From contig SMXE01000090.1 of the NCBI GenBank assembly GCA_004357015.1, forward strand, positions 1-6,164: DNA of 6,164 nucleotides. Reading direction: 5' to 3'. Both the position numbers and the translations under genes were made by a program. Of the stretch, positions 1 through 5,549 are shown one piece after another. Origin of the DNA: Caldithrix sp. Its GTDB lineage: Bacteria > Zhuqueibacterota > Zhuqueibacteria > Oceanimicrobiales > Oceanimicrobiaceae. Each line of letters begins with the position of its first letter. Positions within the stretch are counted from its first letter, which is position 1. The notes beneath the pieces are model-generated. The model was not told the origin of the DNA. It worked only from the letters and a program-made list of their open reading frames with translations, and did no database searches.

Positions 1-2330
1 AAGACGAGGGTGTCACCCCTTTGCAACTTGATCTTCTTCACTGTCAGCAAGTCAGCAAAGGCACCGGAGTGCACCTGAAACCCAATGCCCGTACCCGCGG
101 GTTGCAACTCGTAAACCTCCATAGAAGCGTCGCCCGGCAGAAGAATGGGCGGCGTATGTCCGGCGCGCACCAGGCGTACGGTAGCCGACTTTGCATCCAG
201 AACCCCCAGCGTGGCGGTTACAAAAATTTGTTTGTCCACAGTTGTGGACGAAAAATACTCATTCATGCGTACGGCAATTTCTTTCGGGTCTTGGGTGAAT
301 TGGAGAGAATAACGCAGCAGGCTCATGCACTGCGCCATGTAAAACGCCGCTGATGTCCCCTTGCCCGAAACATCGCCGACCGCGATCAGAAAACGCTCTC
401 GGTCCAGCGGCAACACTTCATAGAAATCACCGCCAACTTCATGTGCAGTGGAGAGCATGGCCGCGATTTCAAAGCCAGGCACATCGGGCATTTTCGTCGG
501 CAGCAGTCTGAGCTGAACCTGTCGCGCAAGCGTCAATTCATGTTCAAGGCGTTCTTTCTCGCGCGCCTCCGAAATCGCCTGCTTCAGTTTGACGCCCATT
601 TCATTAAAATGCTCCCCGAGTTCCACGAACTCGTCCTCGCCCTCAATGGCAACTTTGTAATCGAAATTACCGGAGGAAATCTCACGGATGCCGCGTTTGA
701 GTTGGTCGAATTTCTGCACGATCATCTGGTTGATTTCGGTTCCGAATTTTACCATCCTGCGCGTCACGGCCATATTTACCAGAAAATAAATGAGAATGAG
801 CAGCCCGACGTAACCAAACAAGGTCGGCGTCAAAATATTTATGCCGGGAGTAAGAAGTACATCTATGACAAGAAACTCGGAGCTTGAATTGAACACAGGC
901 GCAACGACACGCCCGGCGATCAAACTGCGCCTACCCCGCATATTTCTATCGAACAGGCTCGCAAGTAATGAATCCGGAGCCTCCAGATCTGCAAGCGGCG
1001 CATGCAGCAGGCTCTGACTGTGCGAAACGCTCAACCCAAGGGGAAAGATGGAAAAATCGTACCTCGATGATGCAAGGCGCCCGCCCAAATAGTCGTATGA
1101 GTAGGCCTCCCATTCCGGCGGTGAGTAGATGTCTACTGACAGAAACGATCCCGCAAGCAGCGAAGTGCTTTTTGCAACCAGATTTAGAAATGCCGAATCG
1201 AGCTTCACGAAAACGGTGGTAGAATCTGTCGCGGAAAAAATCACAAGATGGCTGTCGTCACCGGCCCCGCTGTGTCCACGACGCTTTTGCAATGCAAGTA
1301 CGCCGCGCCCGGGCAGATCGGCTGGCAAATCGATTGACTCAAGCCCATGAAAGAAAAGGGTAGAACCTCCTGCGTCAGCCAGCACCAGCCAACTCACCCC
1401 AATCGCCTCGCCGGCGGCGACTTGATCGATTGTGCGTTTCAGCGCGCTGCGCACCTTTTCCGCCTGCAAACCTGCGACAAACAGATAAAATATGACCAGT
1501 AAAAGTGCCAGTTGTATGAACTGTGGAATGGTTGACTGAAAAAGGCTCGATATCTTGAGTTTGCGCGACAAGCTTGCGAAGTTGTACACCAGCACCACAG
1601 GGATCTTTACTGCAAGTACAAAGACGTAAATTCGAACCATCATAAACAGCAAACGGGGAAGAGCAAACCAGAGGGGCAGACTGGAGACGTCCGCAACAGA
1701 CACGCCCTCGAAAGGGTCGAATCCCCAGAGGCCACGCAAGACCAAAATCACTGCAAACCAGTACACCCAGCATTCGGACTTGGTTAATTCCTCCAGCCAG
1801 CTTGTCCGACGGAGCAACAAGACAAACAATACGATATGAACAAGAAGCGTGAGTAGGACGTTGTCGCCTTCGAGAAACTGAATGCTGATGTAACACAGTA
1901 GTAAGTAGCGGATGATGACGCCTTTCTTGCCATCATTGTTTGCAACCAGCAAGAGGCCGAAGCTCAGCACAGCCCCGGCCAGCAGCAGGAGGTGAGCAGT
2001 CTTCATCAGGGTGGTTTTCAGAACATCTGGGGATGCCAGCAGGTGGCCATCCAAGAGGAAAACTAGGAGGAGAGCGACAACAAGCAGTTCAACAGGAGGA
2101 GAGAGTTCGCGCCGTATTTCACCAACAAACAACAACAGAAAAACAATATTGACGATCACTGGAAACGTGCGTCCGAACGAATATGTCGCCGGAAGAAAAA
2201 GCAACACAAACGTACCCAGCCAAACAACACCATAATACAAAAGCCGTAGCCGCTCAGACCTGGAAAGTTCCGCAAGACGTCGCAGTTGCTGCAGCTTTGT
2301 GATTAAACGAAAGGCACTGTCTGTCTTCAT
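1..2330 (-). CDS. Membrane-anchored HAMP / SpoIIE-type (PP2C family) serine phosphatase, 3' end beyond the window
   Basis: One uninterrupted frame of 776 codons runs off the left edge; I checked the phase at several points and saw no frameshift. The ATG at 2330 is preceded directly by an in-frame TAA, so this is the furthest upstream start; no good Shine-Dalgarno is visible. Order seen: short basic N-terminus; about nine hydrophobic segments (residues ~30-47, 56-71, 81-94, 112-130, 139-152, 158-173, 188-202, 222-248, 270-288); a soluble, probably extracytoplasmic stretch ~290-503; a membrane helix ~504-520; a HAMP-like linker ~521-580; a charged helix with LARQVQLRLLP; then a SpoIIE/PP2C_SIG domain with GGDFYE (633-638), GDVSGKG (652-658) and RAGHTPP (722-728). 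D635 and D653 match family metal ligands. The window stops just before the usual C-terminal TDG metal motif. Such proteins dephosphorylate anti-sigma-factor antagonists in partner-switching pathways; the substrate here is unknown. The phosphatase call is firm, the sensed signal is not. Confidence 0.9.
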   Translation of the reverse strand, partial: MKTDSAFRLITKLQQLRRLAELSRSERLRLLYYGVVWLGTFVLLFLPATYSFGRTFPVIVNIVFLLLFVGEIRRELSPPVELLVVALLLVFLLDGHLLASPDVLKTTLMKTAHLLLLAGAVLSFGLLLVANNDGKKGVIIRYLLLCYISIQFLEGDNVLLTLLVHIVLFVLLLRRTSWLEELTKSECWVYWFAVILVLRGLWGFDPFEGVSVADVSSLPLWFALPRLLFMMVRIYVFVLAVKIPVVLVYNFASLSRKLKISSLFQSTIPQFIQLALLLVIFYLFVAGLQAEKVRSALKRTIDQVAAGEAIGVSWLVLADAGGSTLFFHGLESIDLPADLPGRGVLALQKRRGHSGAGDDSHLVIFSATDSTTVFVKLDSAFLNLVAKSTSLLAGSFLSVDIYSPPEWEAYSYDYLGGRLASSRYDFSIFPLGLSVSHSQSLLHAPLADLEAPDSLLASLFDRNMRGRRSLIAGRVVAPVFNSSSEFLVIDVLLTPGINILTPTLFGYVGLLILIYFLVNMAVTRRMVKFGTEINQMIVQKFDQLKRGIREISSGNFDYKVAIEGEDEFVELGEHFNEMGVKLKQAISEAREKERLEHELTLARQVQLRLLPTKMPDVPGFEIAAMLSTAHEVGGDFYEVLPLDRERFLIAVGDVSGKGTSAAFYMAQCMSLLRYSLQFTQDPKEIAVRMNEYFSSTTVDKQIFVTATLGVLDAKSATVRLVRAGHTPPILLPGDASMEVYELQPAGTGIGFQVHSGAFADLLTVKKIKLQRGDTLV

Positions 2331-2392
2331 TTATCTTACATTATTGAAGAAAATTGCAGAGCAAGGTACAAATATTATCTACATGAGTAAAC

Positions 2393-2416
2393 AAAAAAGC
2401 GCACGGCGGTGGGCGC
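2393..2416 (-). terminator. Putative Rho-independent terminator after tRNA-Gln
   Basis: Read on the minus strand, GCGC (2416-2413), a two-base bulge CC, AC, loop CGCC, GT and GCGC (2402-2399) form a short GC-rich stem, followed at once by six T (2398-2393). It lies 61 bases past the 3' end of tRNA-Gln and 62 bases before the phosphatase start, where a terminator for the upstream transcript would be expected. The stem is short and bulged, so efficiency is uncertain. Confidence 0.5.
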
Positions 2417-2433
2417 GAAAGAAGGGATGCATG

Positions 2434-2451
2434 TTCTCCGCATCAGGAGAA
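2434..2451 (-). other. Small perfect hairpin downstream of tRNA-Gln
   Basis: TTCTCC and GGAGAA form a perfect 6-bp stem around a 6-base loop (minus strand TGATGC) in the trailer between tRNA-Gln and the putative terminator. No T tract follows it. It may shape the 3' trailer for processing or simply be chance; no known RNA family is recognised. Confidence 0.3.
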
Positions 2452-2477
2452 GTTACGAGGCGGTTATTGGGAAGTTG

Positions 2478-2548
2478 CTGGGGTGCAGGGATTCGAACCC
2501 CGATTCCACGATCCAGAGTCGCGTGTCTTGCCGTTGGACGACACCCCA
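2478..2548 (-). tRNA. tRNA-Gln, anticodon CUG
   Basis: A complete 71-base cloverleaf can be folded by hand. The acceptor TGGGGTG pairs fully with CACCCCA; the D-arm has a 3-bp GTC/GAC stem; the anticodon stem CGCGA/TCGTG (one G-T pair) closes the loop CTCTGGA, giving anticodon CTG; the variable region has 4 bases; the T-arm is CGGGG-TTCGAAT-CCCTG. The first base U and discriminator G are typical of bacterial tRNA-Gln. The following bases are CAA, so the 3' CCA is not encoded and must be added by nucleotidyltransferase. It reads CAG codons; most bacteria also carry a UUG isoacceptor, not seen here. The 5' end lies 19 bases after the gltX stop, with its own candidate promoter, and readthrough from gltX is also possible. 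Confidence 0.95.
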
Positions 2549-2561
2549 GTTTTAGGCAGCG

Positions 2562-2590
2562 AATATACTAAGTCAACGCGTTTACTTCAA
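2562..2590 (-). promoter_or_regulatory. Candidate sigma70-type promoter for tRNA-Gln
   Basis: On the minus strand TTGAAG (2590-2585) and TATATT (2567-2562) are separated by 17 bases, close to the TTGACA/TATAAT consensus. Transcription would start near 2555, a few bases before the tRNA 5' end at 2548. The -35 lies inside the last codons of gltX and the -10 directly follows the gltX stop codon. The -10 neighbourhood is nearly identical to that of the tRNA-Ser(UGA) promoter (16 of 18 bases), which raises confidence in both. Confidence 0.7.
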
Positions 2591-4049
2591 CAGGATTTTT
2601 TTGAATAAATTCGATGGCGGCCGCAATGCGTTCCAGAACAACCTCTTTGCCCAGAAGCGCCATAACTTCAAAAATGCCGGGACTAAATGTTCGCCCGGTA
2701 AGCGCCAGTCGCAAAGGGTGAATCAACTTGGCGGCGCTCAGATCGAGCCCTTCGCACAGTTCTCTCAACACTGGCTCCAGCCCCGCGGTGGTAAAATCGG
2801 TCACTTTCCCGAAAGCGGTCCGAAGCCGCTCCAACTTCTCCTCAACATCGGCTGCTCTCCAGTGTTTCCGCATCCCTTTCTCATCATACGCTTGAGGTTT
2901 TTCGAAAAAGTAGCTGCATATCTCCGGCACTTCGGAGAGGCGTTTTAGTCTTGGCTTTAGCAGTGCCAGGATTTTCAAAATGCGCTCTTTATCTTTTTCA
3001 ATGTCCGCCTGTGTCAGCAGGCCCGCAGCGATCAGGCGCGGCTGCACCAACTCCAACAATCGCTCATCGCTGAGCGCCATGATATACTGGCCGTTCATCC
3101 ACTCCAGTTTTTGCTCGTCAAAGACGGCGCTCTTTTTGGAAATGCCCTCCAGGCTGAACTCGCGGATCAGCTCTTCGCGGCTGAAGATCTCACGGTCGTC
3201 CCCGGAAGACCAACCCAGCAAAGAAAGAAAATTGCAAACGGTCTCGGGTAAGTATCCTGCCTTCTCGTACTCACCGACCGCAGTGGCGCCGTGCCGCTTG
3301 CTCAGCCGCTGCTTATCCGGGCCGAGAATCAACGGAACGTGCACAAAAACCGGCGGCTGCTTGCCAAGCGCTTCATAGAGCAGAATATGCTTGGGGGTGT
3401 TGGAAAGATGATCGTCGCCACGAATAATGTGCGAAATACCCATCTCCGAATCGTCGATCACGACGGCGAAATGGTAGGTCGGATAGCCGTCGGAGCGCAG
3501 GATGATGAAATCGTCAAGCTGCTGGTGATCAACCTTGATTTCGCCGTACACGTGGTCTGTGAACACTGTTTCGCCTTCGGGCAATTTAAAGCGAACGGCA
3601 AACAGCCGCCCCTCTCTTTCGAAAGCGACTATTTCCTCGTTGCTACGTTTCAGACAGGTACGGTTCAGACGGTAGCGAAAATCCCGTTTCTCATCGGCGG
3701 CCTTCTGACGCTGCCGTTCGATTTCATCTTTAGAGCAAAAGCATTTATAAGCTTTGCCGCTTAGCAGCAATTCATCGATATACTTGCGGTAGATTTGCAG
3801 TCTTTGTGATTGATAGATGATTTCCTCATCCCAGTCCAGGCCAAGCCATTGCAATCCCTGAATGATGGCATCCACCTCGTCAAGCCCTGAGCGCTGCACG
3901 TCGGTGTCTTCGATTCGCAGAAGGAATTTGCCGCCGGTCTTGTGTGCAAACAGCCAGTTAAAAATGGCCGTTCTCGCGCCGCCAACGTGCAGGAAACCAG
4001 TAGGACTTGGTGCAAATCTTACTCTGATTTTCTCGAATCCAATAGACAT
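2568..4049 (-). CDS. gltX: Glutamyl-tRNA synthetase (GluRS)
   Basis: Cytosolic class I aminoacyl-tRNA synthetase that joins glutamate to tRNA-Glu using ATP. At 493 residues it has normal bacterial GltX length and appears intact. Catalytic signatures: FAPSPTGFLHVGGAR (12-26, the HIGH-type motif), the RIEDTD block (45-50), and KQRLSKRHG (246-254, the KMSKS-type loop). C103, C105 and C132 in the insertion could be zinc ligands, as in some GluRS. The C-terminal half is the helical anticodon-binding domain; R367 in LLKPRLKRL appears to align with Arg358 of Thermus thermophilus GluRS, a residue linked to discrimination against tRNA-Gln. That alignment is from memory, so the inference is tentative. 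The ATG at 4049 is fixed by an in-frame TAG three codons upstream; only a weak GTGGAA precedes it. The gene lies 36 bases after tRNA-Ser(GCU), with no promoter seen between, and ends 19 bases before tRNA-Gln, so co-transcription with tRNAs is likely. Confidence 0.98.
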   Translation of the reverse strand: MSIGFEKIRVRFAPSPTGFLHVGGARTAIFNWLFAHKTGGKFLLRIEDTDVQRSGLDEVDAIIQGLQWLGLDWDEEIIYQSQRLQIYRKYIDELLLSGKAYKCFCSKDEIERQRQKAADEKRDFRYRLNRTCLKRSNEEIVAFEREGRLFAVRFKLPEGETVFTDHVYGEIKVDHQQLDDFIILRSDGYPTYHFAVVIDDSEMGISHIIRGDDHLSNTPKHILLYEALGKQPPVFVHVPLILGPDKQRLSKRHGATAVGEYEKAGYLPETVCNFLSLLGWSSGDDREIFSREELIREFSLEGISKKSAVFDEQKLEWMNGQYIMALSDERLLELVQPRLIAAGLLTQADIEKDKERILKILALLKPRLKRLSEVPEICSYFFEKPQAYDEKGMRKHWRAADVEEKLERLRTAFGKVTDFTTAGLEPVLRELCEGLDLSAAKLIHPLRLALTGRTFSPGIFEVMALLGKEVVLERIAAAIEFIQKNPVEVNALT

Positions 4050-4085
4050 TTTCCACTAACTGAAATGAAAAAGGACAAAAAAATG

Positions 4086-4172
4086 CGGAGAGGGAGGGAT
4101 TCGAACCCTCGGTAGAGTTGCCCCTACGCAGGTTTAGCAAACCTGTGCCTTCAGCCGCTCGGCCACCTCTCC
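4086..4172 (-). tRNA. tRNA-Ser, anticodon GCU
   Basis: An 87-base class II tRNA folds cleanly. The acceptor GGAGAGG pairs with CCTCTCC; the D-arm is the serine-like GCCGAGCGGCTGAAGGC; the anticodon stem CAGGT/ACCTG holds the loop TTGCTAA, so the anticodon is GCT and it reads AGC and AGU; a long 18-base variable arm follows; the T-arm is GAGGG-TTCGAAT-CCCTC. The discriminator is G. CCA is not encoded: the sequence continues CA and then seven T. It is the second of two tandem tRNA-Ser genes and lies 36 bases before gltX. No strong promoter is seen in the 59 bases separating it from tRNA-Ser(UGA), so it is probably co-transcribed with it. Confidence 0.95.
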
Positions 4173-4174
4173 GG

Positions 4175-4192
4175 AATCGACAATTGTCGATT
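4175..4192. repeat. Perfect 18-bp palindrome between the two tRNA-Ser genes
   Basis: The sequence aatcgacaattgtcgatt equals its own reverse complement over 18 bases, ending 2 bases before the 5' end of tRNA-Ser(GCU). As RNA it could form a 7-bp stem with an AAUU loop. It could be an operator for a dimeric regulator, a processing signal in a tandem tRNA transcript, or chance. No T tract follows in the direction of transcription, so it is not a canonical terminator. Confidence 0.5.
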
Positions 4193-4231
4193 AATGCCTT
4201 AAAAAGAACATCTTATTTTTGTCTAATTCAG

Positions 4232-4314
4232 CGGAGGGCGAGGGACTCGAACCCCCAAGGGCGTGAACCCGGCGGTTTTCAAGACCGCTGCCTTACCAAT
4301 TAGACTAGCCCTCC
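4232..4314 (-). tRNA. tRNA-Ser, anticodon UGA
   Basis: An 83-base class II tRNA. The acceptor GGAGGGC pairs with GCCCTCC; the anticodon stem GCGGT/ACCGC closes the loop CTTGAAA, giving anticodon TGA, which reads UCA and by wobble other UCN codons. The 15-base variable arm can form a small stem (GGGT/GCCC), as expected for serine. The T-arm is GGGGG-TTCGAGT-CCCTC and the discriminator is G. CCA is not encoded (CTG follows). The D-arm, GTC-TAATTGGTAA-GGC, lacks the GCCGAG pattern of the neighbouring serine tRNA and looks more like a class I D-arm. It is the first gene of the putative tRNA-Ser(UGA), tRNA-Ser(GCU), gltX, tRNA-Gln cluster, directly behind a strong promoter. Confidence 0.95.
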
Positions 4315-4332
4315 GGCATCACAGAGACAGCA

Positions 4333-4361
4333 AATATACTAAACTTTTGATGGCAAGTCAA
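4333..4361 (-). promoter_or_regulatory. Strong candidate sigma70-type promoter for the tRNA-Ser/gltX cluster
   Basis: On the minus strand TTGACT (4361-4356; 5 of 6 to TTGACA) and TATATT (4338-4333; 5 of 6 to TATAAT) are separated by exactly 17 bases. The start would fall near 4325, about 11 bases before the tRNA-Ser(UGA) 5' end. The -10 context TATATTTG also fits the TAnnTTTG element described for Bacteroidetes, so the sigma class cannot be decided by eye. No comparable promoter was found before tRNA-Ser(GCU) or gltX, so this may drive all of them. Confidence 0.8.
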
Positions 4362-4374
4362 CTGCTTTTTGCGC

Positions 4375-4391
4375 ACAGATGAGTCACCTGT
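4375..4391. promoter_or_regulatory. 17-bp near-perfect palindrome upstream of the tRNA-Ser promoter
   Basis: acagatgagtcacctgt is an inverted repeat with a single mismatched pair around a central base. It ends 13 bases upstream of the -35 hexamer of the tRNA-Ser(UGA) promoter, a usual place for an activator or upstream regulator site. No regulator family is recognised, and chance cannot be excluded in about 130 bases of intergenic DNA. Confidence 0.3.
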
Positions 4392-4445
4392 ATCAACCAT
4401 TCGGTGTGCCGAAAGAGCGCATTGCGCGTTAGGTTTTTGGTTCAG

Positions 4446-5549
4446 TTACGCCCGCACAAAAAGCTTCCCGGGCAATTGCCTGGCACAATTTTTTAGCTCA
4501 AGCGTCAGGAGAGTTGCCAACGCCTGCGATGAGGTAAACTCGCACTTCTGCGCCAGCAGATCAATATGAAGAGGCTCATTTGAAAGCATCTCGAGGACCA
4601 CGCGCTCCTCAGCACTCAAATCCGCAACGGCCGGCGGCGCTATGTGCTCGTGACCCAATTCCCCAAGTTGTGGGGCAATCTCCTGAATAACGTCGTCGGC
4701 AGAAATCGCTACCGCCGCGCCCTGCTTAATCAGACTATTTGTGCCGATACTCTTGGGACTATCCACGTTGCCGGGTACGGCAAACACTTCGCGATTCTGG
4801 TCCAGGGCGATAGCCGCCGTTATCAGTGCACCGCTTTTTTGTCCCGCTTCAACCACCACGACGCCTAGGCTCAACCCCGTAATGATGCGATTTCTCCTCG
4901 GAAAATTCGTTCGGTCGGGGCCGGTGCCGAACGGAAATTCAGATATGAGCGCGCCTTGCTCAACAATTTTCTCGGCTAGCCGAACGTTTTCAGCCGGGTA
5001 AATGACGTCGAGAGCGGAACCCAAAACCGCTATGGTGCGACCGCCGCTCTGCACGGCGCTGGCGTGCGCAATGGTATCGACGCCATAGGCAAGGCCGCTC
5101 ACCACTGTCAGTCCGCTGCGAGCAAACCGGGACGCCATGCGCTCCGTAATCAGCCGGCCGTAGTTGCTCGGCTGGCGGCAGCCTACGACGGCAATCTTGT
5201 GGCGGTCAGATGAGGCCAAACTGCCCCGCACGAACAAAAATGCCGGCGGATCGTAAATTTGTTTGAGAAGTTCCGGATATTCAGAATCCCAGAACGTCAC
5301 AAGTTTCGCACCGACCTTAGCCATTTTCTTCAACTGCTCAGAAGCAAAATCCCGACCGTCAAAACCCAGAATGGCCCCTGCGGTCTTATTATCAATGCCG
5401 GGAACGGAAATCAACTCGCTGGCCGATGCACGGAAAACCCTCGAAGCGGCTCTGAAGCGGCCGATGAGACTGCGTATCCTGTTAGAGCCGACGCCCGGTA
5501 CAGCACTTAAACGAAGTAGATCAGGGTGGTCTTGTGCCCTCAGCGCCAT
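4446..5549 (-). CDS. dprA: DNA-processing protein DprA (Smf)
   Basis: Cytosolic protein that binds incoming single-stranded DNA during natural transformation and loads RecA; in many non-competent bacteria it is kept with a less clear role. At 367 residues it has normal full length. Order: N-terminal helix-hairpin-helix region with VPGVGSNRI (17-25) and VPGIDNKTA (49-57); the Rossmann-like DprA core from about 85 to 290 with GCRQPSNYG (123-131), SGLAYGVDTIAH (151-162), FPRRNRIITGLS (216-227), EAGQKSGALITA (234-245), VPGN (258-261) and GTNSLIKQGA (269-278); and a C-terminal winged-helix region (~311-367), present in many but not all DprA. The ATG at 5549 directly follows the obg stop (TAGATG) and has an ideal AGGAGG 8 bases upstream, which settles the start. 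Coupling to obg is likely. No clear terminator was found after the TAA. The family call is certain; actual competence is not shown. Confidence 0.97.
   Translation of the reverse strand: MALRAQDHPDLLRLSAVPGVGSNRIRSLIGRFRAASRVFRASASELISVPGIDNKTAGAILGFDGRDFASEQLKKMAKVGAKLVTFWDSEYPELLKQIYDPPAFLFVRGSLASSDRHKIAVVGCRQPSNYGRLITERMASRFARSGLTVVSGLAYGVDTIAHASAVQSGGRTIAVLGSALDVIYPAENVRLAEKIVEQGALISEFPFGTGPDRTNFPRRNRIITGLSLGVVVVEAGQKSGALITAAIALDQNREVFAVPGNVDSPKSIGTNSLIKQGAAVAISADDVIQEIAPQLGELGHEHIAPPAVADLSAEERVVLEMLSNEPLHIDLLAQKCEFTSSQALATLLTLELKNCARQLPGKLFVRA

Noticed and set aside
1375..1896. 173-codon minus-strand ORF
   Set aside because: It is a shadow in another frame of the long phosphatase gene, which continues through it in the frame set by the ATG at 2330; its composition (rich in Arg, Cys, Ser) is not protein-like.
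2340..2392. Promoter for the phosphatase gene around GATAATATTTG
   Set aside because: AT-rich -10-like hexamers exist, but no -35 at a proper distance and no clean TAnnTTTG match, so the start cannot be assigned.
2299..2571. 90-codon plus-strand ORF over the tRNA-Gln region
   Set aside because: It covers the antisense of a complete tRNA gene, the terminator and the phosphatase start; no family features.
3291..3764. 157-codon plus-strand ORF, and other plus-strand ORFs inside gltX, dprA and obg
   Set aside because: Antisense shadows of well-identified genes, with no recognisable motifs or ribosome sites.
3958..4140. 60-codon minus-strand ORF spanning tRNA-Ser(GCU) and the gltX start
   Set aside because: It reads through part of a tRNA gene and the wrong frame of gltX.
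4400..4427. Two small hairpins (TTCGG/CCGAA and GCGC/GCGC) downstream of dprA as a terminator
   Set aside because: The stems are only 4-5 bp and no convincing T tract follows either one, so I would not call a terminator.
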